A stretch of 54,627 nt of DNA, from contig CAZTBG010000005.1 of NCBI GenBank assembly GCA_964611805.1, positions 1-54,627 on the forward strand. Direction: 5' to 3'. The notes below the pieces were generated by a model, which was given only the letters and a program-made list of their open reading frames with translations, was not told the DNA's origin and did no database searches. Positions 8,866-17,554 of this stretch are shown here, piece by piece (positions within the stretch are counted from its first letter, which is position 1; the number at the start of each line of letters is the position of its first letter). A program made the translations under genes and the position numbers. Source of the stretch: W589 sp964611805 (lineage in GTDB: Bacteria; Chloroflexota; Dehalococcoidia; Dehalococcoidales; Fen-1064).

Positions 8866-11800
8866 CTACCCGACGGCTTCAAGGGCATCAATCATTTCCA
8901 GGATTTCAGAATCGCTGAAGCCCTTGAGGTCAATAGCACCACTCCGGCAACTGGAAGCACAAACTCCACATCCCTTACATGAAGCCTCGGTAACCACAGC
9001 TACCTCTCTCCCCAAACGCTCATTATACTCAAGTTTTATCGCCCCAAAAGGACAGACAGCTTCACAAACTCCGCAGCTATTGCACTTATTCACATTCACT
9101 GAGGAGACCACCCCTCCAGCTTCGATAAATTTCTTCGAAAGAACGGTACAGGCGCGTGAAACGGCTGCCTCAGCCTGTGTAATGCACTCCTCAATGGTCT
9201 TGGGGCTGTGGGCCAGACCGCAGAGATAAAGGCCATCGGCAGCAAAATCCACCGGACGTAGCTTAACATGGGCTTCCAGGAAAAAGCCGTTCTCATCAAG
9301 TGAGGTCTTGAAGAGCTGCGAGACAGCCTTATTGTCACTGGGCGGTAACGTAGCTGCTGCCAGAGCCAGCATGTCCACGTCTATCGACACCTTCTCACCC
9401 AGCGAAGTGTCAGTGACTTCCACCTTCAGCCTGTCGGCGGCGTTCACTTGCGGCTTGTCCTCCGGTTCATACCTTATGAACAGCACTCCCTGTTCTCTGG
9501 CTTTCCGGTAATAGTCTTCTTTAAAGCCGTAAGTCCTGATATCGCGATACAGGATATAGATATTCATCTCAGGATTAAGTTCTTTAAGCCTTAGAGCACT
9601 TTTTATAGCTTCGCTACAGCATACCCGGCTGCAGTAGTTCCTGGGTTCTTCTCGCGAACCGACACAGAGAATCATTGCTAGATTCTTTACCGAATTGACC
9701 TCTCTTTTGGCAATCTTCTCCTCAAGCTCAAGCAGAGTCACTACCCGGGGGTCTTTCCCGTAAAGATATTCTGCAGGTTTATACTCCTCGCCGCCGATAG
9801 CAACTATAGCGACGCCGTGCTTGATTTCCACCACATCACCGGAGCCGGTCCTTATCTTGGTCACGAAGTTCCCTACGTAACCGGAAGACTCAATCACTTC
9901 GGAACCAGTATAGACATGAATCAAATGATTTTGGGTAACCCTATCTATCAGATTGCTTAGATATAGCTGTACATCTCCGCCTTCCAGGGTAGAGTGCAGT
10001 CTGCGCGCCATCCCACCGAGCGCCGGCTCCTTTTCCACGAGGTATGCTTCAAACCCCTGTTGAGCTACTCCCAGAGCCACCTGCATCCCGGAGACGCCTC
10101 CTCCAACTACCAGGGCTGACGGAGTCACCGGCACACCTACCTGGCTAAGCGGTCCAGATGCCCTTGCGCGGGACACGGCAATCCTCACCAGGTCTTTCGC
10201 CTTCTCCGTGGCAGCCACCTTCTCCTGCATGTGCACCCAGCTGCACTGGTCTCGAATGTTGGCCATGGTAAAGAGATAGCGATTCAGACCAGCCTCTTTA
10301 ATCGTTTCCTGGAAGAGCGGTTCATGTGTCCGGGGGGTACAGGAAGCCACCACAACTCGGTTTATACCAAGCTCTTCTATCTTCTCCTTGATACGGTCCT
10401 GAGTATCCTGAGAACAGGTATACAGGTTCTCCTCAGCATGGACTACATTGGGAATTGTTTTCGCGTACTCAACAACCTCTGGCACATTCACCACCCCGCC
10501 GATGTTTATACCACAGTGGCAGATAAAGACCCCGATGCGTGGTGGCTCACCGGAAACATCCCTTTCTTCAGCATACTCCTTCTCCTTTACCAGGGCTCCC
10601 CTGGCTGGGGAGAGAATGGCTGAAGCCTGATGGGCAGCGGCACTTGCCTGTATCACTGTCTCCGGGATGTCTTTAGGGCCCTGGAATACCCCGCAGACGA
10701 AAATTCCCGGTCTGGAGGTCTGGGTGGGACTGAAGCCATCCGTCTGACAGAATCCGTACTGGTTTAACCCGAGGTCTAGTCTCTCAGCCAGCTGGCGAAG
10801 CTTTGGGGGAATACACAAACCAGTGGAGAGGACCACCAGGTCGAACTCCTCTTCCTTTACCTCACCATTGGCTGCATAGCTCAGGAGAAGGTTCTTGCTC
10901 CTCTGGAGTTCCTTTATACCTGAAACAAGGCTCTTAACAAATCTGATACCCGACGTCCTGGCGTTCTCATAGTATTTCTCAAATCCTTTGCCGAAGGTGC
11001 GCATGTCGTTGTAGAAGATGGTAAGCTCCAGGTCAGGCTGATGCTCCCGTGCAATAACCGCTTCCTTGATAGCATACGTGCAGCACACCGAAGAACAGTA
11101 ACCGTTGCCCAGACCGATATCCCTCGAGCCAACACACTGCACCCAAGCTACTTTCTTAGGGGGCTTTCCGTCTCCAGGCCTCAACACGTGCCCTTGATAG
11201 GGACCGGATGCAGAGAGAATCCGCTCGAACTCCAGGCTAGTGACCACATTCTGATACCGGCCATAGCCATATTCTCCCTTCAACCTGGCATCGAATTCCT
11301 CATAACCTGGGGCCAGAATTACCGACCCTGCCTGAAGCTCCACCAATTCATCTCCCATCTGGTGATTTATAGCGTCAGCTTTGCAGGCAGCTACACATTG
11401 CAAACACTCAGAGCACACGCCACAGTTAAGGCACCTGGAAGCCTCACTTATTGCCTGCTCCTCAGTAAGACCTAATCTTACCTCATCAAAGGTGGACTTT
11501 CTTCTCTTTAAGTCGGTGGTAGCCATCTCCTCTCGCGGTTTTAGTCTCTCCCCCTCAGGGATTGGCCTCAGGTTCTCAGGTTTCTTTCTTTCCAGCGTCC
11601 TACCCTGCCCCAGGTCCTCCCCTTCGAGATATCTTCGGATAGACTCGGCTGCCCGTTTGCCACTAGCCACAGCCTCAATAACTATCGCCGGGCCTGACTG
11701 ACAGTCCCCACCAGCAAAAACACCCGGGCGGCTGGTGGCCAATGTAAGTGGGTCAACCTCAACGGTACCCCTCCTGCCGACCTCGATGTTACTTCCTTCC

Positions 11801-13290
11801 AAGAAGGATAGGTCTGACGTCTGACCAGTGGCCGGAATGACCATATCCACTTCTACAACAAACTCGGAGCCGGGAATGGGTATGGGCCGCCTCCTCCCCG
11901 AGTCATCTGGCTCACCCAGCTCCATCCGAATACATTTTATTCCCTCTACTCTGCCGTCCTGTGAAATAACCTCCACAGGGGCACTAAGGTACTCGATTTG
12001 CACCCCTTCGGTGATGGCAGCTTCAACCTCTTCCTCACTCGCTGGCATCTCGGTCCTGGTCCGGCGATAGAGGATGGTGACCTGGTCAGTACCAAGACGC
12101 AGCACCGACCTAGCAGCATCTATGGCTACATTTCCTCCACCGATTATGCCCACCCTTTTCCCCACGGATGGATTCTTACCCAGGTTCAAGTCTCTTAGAA
12201 AATCGACCCCCTGAACCACTCCCTCGCTATCCTCACCGGGAATCCCCAGACTAAGGCTCTTGTGAGCCCCAACAGCCACAAATACTGCTTCGTAGCCTCG
12301 CTGGAACAGGTCGTCCAGACTCAGGTCCTTTCCTAGCCTGGTATTCATACGGAACTCTACCCCGAGCTGCCTCACCACATCAATCTCTTTCTCAAGAATG
12401 TCCCGAGGTAGCCGGTATTCAGGTATGCCAACATAAAGCATGCCCCCTACCACTGACATGGCCTCAAAAACAGTGACCTGATACCCCTCCAGAGCTAGAT
12501 AATAAGCTGCGGTAAGACCGGCTGGGCCAGAGCCGATGATAGCCACCTTTTTATTCTTCTCAGCCTTCTTCTCAGGGACGGGCATGGTTCCTACCCTATC
12601 AGCTACGAACCATTTGAGGTCACATATTGCCACCGGCTCATCTAACTGCTTTCTCCGGCACTCAGCTTCGCAGGGGTGAGGACAAACCCGACCAAGTATA
12701 CCCGGAAATGGGAGCTCCTCACGTATTAGCCGATAAGCTTCTTCATATTTACCTTGGGAAATTAAGGCAACATATCCCTGGACATTTATTCCAGCCGGGC
12801 AGGTCTGGACACAGGGCGGTCTATCTTTCTTGTCTACCGTGAAGATATTTGGGAAAGCCTGAGCATAGGGCCTATAAATGGCTTTCCTTACACCCAGCCC
12901 TTGGTCAAACTCGCTTTTCACTTCTACCGGACAGACCTCAGCACACTCCCCACAACCAGTACATCTATTCGGGTCAACATACCTTGACCGTTTTAAAACC
13001 CTAACACTGAAATCACCTGGCTCGCCTTGAATATCGACTAGGTCGGAGTAAGTAAGGAGTTCAATATTAGGATGGCGACCGCACTCTACCAGCTTGGGCG
13101 AGAGGATACACATGGAGCAGTCATTGGTGGGGAAGGTCTTGTCCAGTTGGGCCATCTTGCCACCGATGGCAGGCGATTCCTCTACGAGATAGACCTTGTA
13201 ACCCGATTCAGCGAGGTCAAGCGACGCTTGAATTCCCCCTATCCCTCCGCCTACCACAACTACAGCGCCGACTACGTTATCTTGTTCCAT
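8866..13290 (-). CDS. hdrA: giant HdrA: HdrA split by an NfnB/GltD-like module, fused to a second HdrA and two ferredoxin motifs
   Basis: A 1474-aa flavin/iron-sulfur protein, far longer than ordinary HdrA. Order: FAD Rossmann GGGIGG (14-19); a 4Fe-4S motif CTGCGECAEVC near 110; a GltD/NfnB-like module from about 155 to 590 (CVQTCPAGINV near 160, IIGSGPAGLTAA near 250, GGGNVAIDAAR near 382); a Cys-rich CLNCGVCSECLQC near 620; the rest of the first HdrA (CVGSRD and YCSSVCC near 717-741); then a second HdrA beginning IGVFICHCGIN near 920 with VVGGGVSGMQ near 1057 and YCSRVCC near 1220; finally CNSCGVCEAVC (~1400) and CKGCGVCASSC (~1437). HdrA is the flavin-bifurcating subunit of heterodisulfide-reductase-type complexes. 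The extra module implies a second NAD(P)H site. It lies between hdrB and flxD with gaps of 2-3 bp. Confidence 0.92.
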   Translation of the reverse strand: MEQDNVVGAVVVVGGGIGGIQASLDLAESGYKVYLVEESPAIGGKMAQLDKTFPTNDCSMCILSPKLVECGRHPNIELLTYSDLVDIQGEPGDFSVRVLKRSRYVDPNRCTGCGECAEVCPVEVKSEFDQGLGVRKAIYRPYAQAFPNIFTVDKKDRPPCVQTCPAGINVQGYVALISQGKYEEAYRLIREELPFPGILGRVCPHPCEAECRRKQLDEPVAICDLKWFVADRVGTMPVPEKKAEKNKKVAIIGSGPAGLTAAYYLALEGYQVTVFEAMSVVGGMLYVGIPEYRLPRDILEKEIDVVRQLGVEFRMNTRLGKDLSLDDLFQRGYEAVFVAVGAHKSLSLGIPGEDSEGVVQGVDFLRDLNLGKNPSVGKRVGIIGGGNVAIDAARSVLRLGTDQVTILYRRTRTEMPASEEEVEAAITEGVQIEYLSAPVEVISQDGRVEGIKCIRMELGEPDDSGRRRPIPIPGSEFVVEVDMVIPATGQTSDLSFLEGSNIEVGRRGTVEVDPLTLATSRPGVFAGGDCQSGPAIVIEAVASGKRAAESIRRYLEGEDLGQGRTLERKKPENLRPIPEGERLKPREEMATTDLKRRKSTFDEVRLGLTEEQAISEASRCLNCGVCSECLQCVAACKADAINHQMGDELVELQAGSVILAPGYEEFDARLKGEYGYGRYQNVVTSLEFERILSASGPYQGHVLRPGDGKPPKKVAWVQCVGSRDIGLGNGYCSSVCCTYAIKEAVIAREHQPDLELTIFYNDMRTFGKGFEKYYENARTSGIRFVKSLVSGIKELQRSKNLLLSYAANGEVKEEEFDLVVLSTGLCIPPKLRQLAERLDLGLNQYGFCQTDGFSPTQTSRPGIFVCGVFQGPKDIPETVIQASAAAHQASAILSPARGALVKEKEYAEERDVSGEPPRIGVFICHCGINIGGVVNVPEVVEYAKTIPNVVHAEENLYTCSQDTQDRIKEKIEELGINRVVVASCTPRTHEPLFQETIKEAGLNRYLFTMANIRDQCSWVHMQEKVAATEKAKDLVRIAVSRARASGPLSQVGVPVTPSALVVGGGVSGMQVALGVAQQGFEAYLVEKEPALGGMARRLHSTLEGGDVQLYLSNLIDRVTQNHLIHVYTGSEVIESSGYVGNFVTKIRTGSGDVVEIKHGVAIVAIGGEEYKPAEYLYGKDPRVVTLLELEEKIAKREVNSVKNLAMILCVGSREEPRNYCSRVCCSEAIKSALRLKELNPEMNIYILYRDIRTYGFKEDYYRKAREQGVLFIRYEPEDKPQVNAADRLKVEVTDTSLGEKVSIDVDMLALAAATLPPSDNKAVSQLFKTSLDENGFFLEAHVKLRPVDFAADGLYLCGLAHSPKTIEECITQAEAAVSRACTVLSKKFIEAGGVVSSVNVNKCNSCGVCEAVCPFGAIKLEYNERLGREVAVVTEASCKGCGVCASSCRSGAIDLKGFSDSEILEMIDALEAVG

Positions 13291-13292
13291 TA

Positions 13293-14147
13293 CTAATCAC
13301 TTTCGAGTAAACCCTTAGCGTTAAGCAATTCCTTAGTACTTACCAGATGCCGCTTGAACCACTGTTCCGAGCCGGTCAAGCCCAGTGCTAGCCCCAGAAG
13401 CTCAGTGAAATAGAACATGGGGACATGGTAATTTCTTCCCGTCTCCCTAGACAGTGCCCCCTGGCATCCCTCAAGGTTTGCTTGACACATAGGACAGCAG
13501 GTTACGATACATTCTGCGCCAGCCTCGATGGCCATATCCAGCACCTTCCCGCTCAGCTTTCTCACTATGTCGGGGCGAGTCAAAGTAAATCCAGCGCCGC
13601 AGCAATCGGTCTTGTATGACCAACTAACACTTTCCGCTCCGGCCAAGTTCATTAGCTTATCCATATTCTGCGGATCCTCGAAATCTGCGGCATCGGTAAC
13701 CTTAGGGGGACGAACCACCAGGCAGCCATAGTAGCAGGCTACCCGCAATCCAGAAAGGGGCTTCTTTACCCCCTCCCTCACCCGTTGAAGTATTTCTTCT
13801 TCAGAGCAGAGGTCAAGCAGATGTTTCACCTTGATCTGACCCTTATAGGGGAAATCGGGGAGCGGGTTCTGCGCCAATTTCTTCTCGGCTACTTTCAGTC
13901 TCTGGTAACAGGCAGCGCAAGATACGACAAGGTCTAGACCTTTTGCATCAGCAGAGCTCAAATCTCTGGCAGGCAGGGCAAGAGAGAGGAAATCATCGGT
14001 GCTGTGAGCTGAACTTGCACCGCAGCAATTCCAATCTTCAAGCTCATCAAGTTCAATTCCTAGGGCATTACAAACGGCTGCAGCCGATTCGCCATATTCT
14101 CTTGCTGTTCCCTCTAGAGAGCAGCCTGGATAGTATGAAACCCTCAT
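13293..14147 (-). CDS. hdrB: heterodisulfide reductase subunit B-like protein
   Basis: A 284-aa protein with two CCG domains, each ending in the Cys pattern that binds the noncubane [4Fe-4S] clusters of HdrB: NCCGASSAHS near residue 41 and DCCGAGFTLTRP near 190, preceded by CAACYQRL and CCPMCQANL. HdrB is the catalytic subunit that reduces a disulfide (CoM-S-S-CoB in methanogens). In bacteria without these cofactors the acceptor is unknown. The gene overlaps hdrC by 4 bp and precedes hdrA by 2 bp. Confidence 0.9.
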   Translation of the reverse strand: MRVSYYPGCSLEGTAREYGESAAAVCNALGIELDELEDWNCCGASSAHSTDDFLSLALPARDLSSADAKGLDLVVSCAACYQRLKVAEKKLAQNPLPDFPYKGQIKVKHLLDLCSEEEILQRVREGVKKPLSGLRVACYYGCLVVRPPKVTDAADFEDPQNMDKLMNLAGAESVSWSYKTDCCGAGFTLTRPDIVRKLSGKVLDMAIEAGAECIVTCCPMCQANLEGCQGALSRETGRNYHVPMFYFTELLGLALGLTGSEQWFKRHLVSTKELLNAKGLLESD

Positions 14148-14740
14148 GTCCTTTTCGCAAACAACTTTTTTATCTCTCGAGTCTGGCGTATTCGATTTGG
14201 GCGGAGCTTGAGCTTACCACGCCAGAGCATACCCCAACCCAGCCTGGCCTGCTCTAGAAGCTCACCGCTGAAGAGTTTGGCTAGCAGGTTGGTTCTGAGC
14301 ATATACATGGCCAGCATTCTAACCTCATGGACCCTGCCGCCAGCCTTAATCGAACCAAGAAAGGCCTGGTGAAAATTGGGAATGTCCCTCACCTCCGGAG
14401 CCACTCTACGTTCACGTAGTGAAATCTGCCTCAGTGCATCCATCACACCAGCAATATCAATGTCATTAGGGCACCTAGTGGTACAGGTTTCACAGGAAAG
14501 ACAAATCCAAATAGTGCGGCTACCGAGCACCCTATCCCTCAAGCCGAGATGAACCATATGCAGGATGACATCCGGAGGGTAATCCATGGCAAAGGCTACC
14601 GGGCAGCCGCTGGTGCACTTCCGGCATTGGTAACAGAGAGAAACATTCTCGCCACTTTCTTTCTCAACCTCGCGGAGGAAGAGAAAATCGTGACCAACAG
14701 ACGCTATTGCTTCAGGTTTAATTCTTTCCTTCTGTAACAT
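14144..14740 (-). CDS. hdrC: heterodisulfide reductase subunit C-like protein
   Basis: A 198-aa iron-sulfur protein and the first gene of the seven-gene minus-strand operon. Two [4Fe-4S] motifs are seen: CYQCRKCTSGCPVA and CLSCETCTTRCPND. HdrC relays electrons from HdrA to HdrB. There is no strong ribosome site before the ATG at 14740. Upstream lies a relic of etfB rather than a gene, so the operon promoter should lie at about 14745-14990 on the minus strand; I could not pick it out with confidence. Confidence 0.88.
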   Translation of the reverse strand: MLQKERIKPEAIASVGHDFLFLREVEKESGENVSLCYQCRKCTSGCPVAFAMDYPPDVILHMVHLGLRDRVLGSRTIWICLSCETCTTRCPNDIDIAGVMDALRQISLRERRVAPEVRDIPNFHQAFLGSIKAGGRVHEVRMLAMYMLRTNLLAKLFSGELLEQARLGWGMLWRGKLKLRPNRIRQTREIKKLFAKRT

Positions 14741-14940
14741 TACGGCCTAACGTATCCTACGTAACCTCATACTTTCGGATTGTGTTATGGTAATGTCCGG
14801 TTTGTAAAGGTCCGGTAACTTTACCCCCTCATCCTCATCGGCAGACTGAGCAAACACTCCTTCCTATTAATATTCTAGCATTTTAACAGCAAATTCTTCC
14901 ACAGTTTGTACGGGGTCAGGCCAACTTGAACTCAATAGAT

Positions 14941-15160
14941 TAATCTGCACGAAGGGTAACCTCATTTTTGAGAGGCCCCATCGAAACTACGGCTACCCGG
15001 AACCCATACCAATCTTTAGACGCAGGCTTTCCTCCAGGGCATGGGTATCAAAGGGATTGACAATGAACGGCACACCCTCCCGAATCAGGGTGCCAGTCTC
15101 AGGGTCAATCTTTACCTGGGTGGTGTCCGGTACCTGCTTGACACATGCAACACTAAGCAT
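14941..15160 (-). pseudogene. etfB remnant (electron transfer flavoprotein beta subunit), frameshifted and truncated
   Basis: An ATG at 15160 with a perfect GGAGGTA ribosome site opens a frame reading MLSVACVKQVPDTTQVK, then VPFIVNPFDTHALEESLRLK, the hallmark N-terminus of EtfB, but it meets TAG at 14993 after 55 codons. In the next frame the EtfB text continues as VAVVSMGPLKNEVTLRAD before another stop near 14943. A full EtfB is about 250-260 aa, so over two thirds is gone. No etfA follows. Nothing else gene-like is firm in 14741-14940. Confidence 0.8.
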
Positions 15161-15188
15161 TACCTACCTCCCTCTGGATTCTGCTGGA

Positions 15189-16649
15189 CTATAACGCCAG
15201 AACGCTATTATGACGGTGGTAACCGGTAAAGTTCACCAGGGCCTTGGCGGCCCGTTCCAGTGTCAAATAGACAGGCAATCCCTGCTCCAGGTAATAGTCA
15301 CGGATATGGCGGCGGGCACCTTCCGATTCGAGTGCTGCGGTCCCGGTAGCCTCGACCGGCATCACCATAATCACCGGTTTTCCGAATTTATTCTTGATGT
15401 CCACCGGCACCTGGGCCCGTTCTTTAGACAATTCTGGCGGTCGCATCGCCTGGTCACCAGACGAAACCACCATTGTCATATCAATCTCATCCACAATGAT
15501 TATGTCAATATCTGCCTCAGTGGCGACTGTTTCCATGACTGCCCTGAGCATCTGGGGTGGCGGTCCGGGACTGGCCACGTCCACCGGATTCCGAGCGCTG
15601 GCACCGGCTGCCGGGACTATCGACATCAGCTTCTTCTGAAGCTCGGAGGGGAAAACCGGCACTTCAAGCCCCATCCGCTCACAGCTATCACTTGCCGCCA
15701 CACCGATGCCACCACCCCCGCCGATAGGACAGACACGGCACCCCGTTTGCGGTTCCAGGTAGAGGAAGGCAAGCATGGCATCCAGCAGTTCTTCAAGGCC
15801 GGTAACCCGTACTGCGCCAGTCTGTCTGAAGACAGCGCCCCAGATTTGTTCTTCACCACCCATTGAAGCAGTATGAGACTGCACAGCCCTCGCCCCACCC
15901 TCGGTAAGACCACCCTTCCACAGTATCACCGGTTTTGTCCGGCAGACCTCCTGAAGCAGCTTAAAGAAACGGGGGCCATCTTTCACTCCTTCGATATATC
16001 CGGTGATTATTTTGGTCTGAGGGTCCTGATGGAAATACTCCAGAAGGTCACACTCGCTGATATCGCAAGCATTGCCGTAGCTAACCACTTTGCTGAACCT
16101 GATTCCAAGGCCTTCAGCACGACGTGGCACCCGTATGGCGTAACCGCCACTCTGGCTGATAAAGGCCACCGGCCCGCTCTCTTTGGGCAGGGTTGCACCT
16201 GGTAAAATGGTAATACCACCATCAGGGGAGTAGACTCCAAAGCAGTTGGGGCCGACAATACGGATACCTCTGGCAGCTATATCGGCCAGTTCCCTTTCCA
16301 GCCTTGCGCCCTCTTCTCCTACCTCACGGAAACCGGCGCTAAGCACCTGTGCCGCCTTGACTCCTTTGTCAAGGCACTCCTGAACGACCTCCGGGACTGC
16401 CCGTGCCGGGACAGCGATTGAAGCGAAGTCAACCGGCCCGGGGATGTCTTTAACACTGGCATAGGTCTTCATTCCCTGTACCTCAGTTTCCTGAGGGTTC
16501 ACCGGATAGAGGCGGCCAGAGTAACCAAAGGTGAGCAATACCTGCAGCATCCTGCCGCCGAATTTTCTCAGGTCCGCCGATGCTCCAATCACCGCATGAG
16601 ATTTTGGATAGAAAATTGGGGCAAACTCATCCAGCCTGTTCTCGGGCAT
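15189..16649 (-). CDS. CoA-binding (alpha-type) subunit of ADP-forming acyl-CoA synthetase
   Basis: A 486-aa protein with an N-terminal CoA-binding Rossmann domain (SHAVIGASADLRKFGGR) and two succinyl-CoA-ligase-like domains. The phospho-histidine region is present as QSHTASMGG, following a conserved GPNCFGVYSPD and FISQSGG. Family reaction: acyl-CoA + ADP + Pi to acid + CoA + ATP, a substrate-level ATP-forming step. The ATP-grasp beta domain is neither fused nor encoded next door, so it must be supplied from elsewhere or the protein does something else. Its 3' end is 28 bp from the etfB relic start. Confidence 0.83.
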   Translation of the reverse strand: MPENRLDEFAPIFYPKSHAVIGASADLRKFGGRMLQVLLTFGYSGRLYPVNPQETEVQGMKTYASVKDIPGPVDFASIAVPARAVPEVVQECLDKGVKAAQVLSAGFREVGEEGARLERELADIAARGIRIVGPNCFGVYSPDGGITILPGATLPKESGPVAFISQSGGYAIRVPRRAEGLGIRFSKVVSYGNACDISECDLLEYFHQDPQTKIITGYIEGVKDGPRFFKLLQEVCRTKPVILWKGGLTEGGARAVQSHTASMGGEEQIWGAVFRQTGAVRVTGLEELLDAMLAFLYLEPQTGCRVCPIGGGGGIGVAASDSCERMGLEVPVFPSELQKKLMSIVPAAGASARNPVDVASPGPPPQMLRAVMETVATEADIDIIIVDEIDMTMVVSSGDQAMRPPELSKERAQVPVDIKNKFGKPVIMVMPVEATGTAALESEGARRHIRDYYLEQGLPVYLTLERAAKALVNFTGYHRHNSVLAL

Positions 16650-16813
16650 ACTGTCCTTTCACAAAATGTGCCGGGTATCATAGAGAATGCAAACGGCCGA
16701 TAACTACCCAGCACAGGCACAAAAATATAATATACTAATGGTTTGCCTTAGTCAATTTACTCACCACGGGATAAATCAGCCGCCATTCCTGTGTAAAAAG
16801 TCGCAAATTCAGG

Positions 16814-16842
16814 TTGACAATGGCACTGCTTTTATCTAGACT
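16814..16842 (+). promoter_or_regulatory. sigma-70-type promoter for the DUF47-pit operon
   Basis: TTGACA at 16814-16819, 17-bp spacer, TAGACT at 16837-16842, about 85 bp before the TTG start of the DUF47 gene. A perfect -35 and ideal spacing make this a good candidate. The gap 16650-16927 shows nothing else clear. Confidence 0.6.
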
Positions 16843-16927
16843 GTTAATCGGTAGAATTTGGCCTCCTGGCTAAATCTGACGAGACCTCTCAAGTTATCCC
16901 CGGGCCAAAAGTGAGGAGGGAAAGCAG

Positions 16928-17554
16928 TTGAGAATCCCCTTCCTGCCCCGAGAAGAGAAGTTTTTCGACCTTTTTGCGGACAGTGCCCATAATACTGTGA
17001 AGGCAGCCAAGATATTGAATGAACTGGTCGACAACTGGGAACACATCGAGCAAAAGGCGGAGGAGATAAAGGAGCTAGAACACGCCGGTGATACCATTAC
17101 CCACGAAATCATTGCGCGCCTGCACCGCACTTTTGTTACACCGTTCGACCGGGAGGACATTGCCCTATTAGCCAAAAGCCTGGATGACATCATAGACTTC
17201 ATCGAAAGCGCCTCCACTGATATGCTCCTCTACAAAGTGGAGTCCCCCAGCCGGCGAGCCAAGGAGCTCGCCGATATTATTATTGAGGCAACCGCTGAAG
17301 TCGAACAGGCGGTACTTGACCTGAGGCATAAGGCCAAGCTAAAGCAAATTCTCGAACGGTGCGTAGAGATAAACCGGCTGGAGAATATGGCCGACGTGGT
17401 CTACCGGGCCGCTCTGGCGGAGCTTTTCGAGGACTCCACCAACATGGCACACGTTATCAAATGGCGCGAAATCTACGAGCATATGGAGAGTGCCACCGAC
17501 AGGTGCGAAGACGTGGCCAATGTCCTGGAAGGGGTAGCCCTCAAGCATGCCTGA
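16928..17554 (+). CDS. DUF47 family (PhoU-like) phosphate transport accessory protein
   Basis: A 208-aa all-helical protein of the TIGR00153/DUF47 family, with recognisable ELEHAGDTITHEI and LARSLDDIIDFIE-type PhoU helices (here LAKSLDDIIDFIE). It starts with TTG at 16928, seven nt after a strong GAGGAGGG. It overlaps the PiT permease gene by 8 bp. DUF47 genes commonly sit next to PiT transporters and are thought to modulate them. Cytoplasmic; no enzymatic motif. Confidence 0.87.
   Translation: MRIPFLPREEKFFDLFADSAHNTVKAAKILNELVDNWEHIEQKAEEIKELEHAGDTITHEIIARLHRTFVTPFDREDIALLAKSLDDIIDFIESASTDMLLYKVESPSRRAKELADIIIEATAEVEQAVLDLRHKAKLKQILERCVEINRLENMADVVYRAALAELFEDSTNMAHVIKWREIYEHMESATDRCEDVANVLEGVALKHA

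Noticed and set aside
14747..14857. A 36-codon minus-strand frame starting GTG with AGGAAGGA close by, between the etfB relic and hdrC
   Set aside because: Spacing between ribosome site and start is too small, no family recognised, and it lies in decayed sequence. Could be part of the etf remnant.
15041..15229. 62-aa plus-strand open frame
   Set aside because: It is antisense to the etfB relic, whose sense strand carries recognisable protein motifs.
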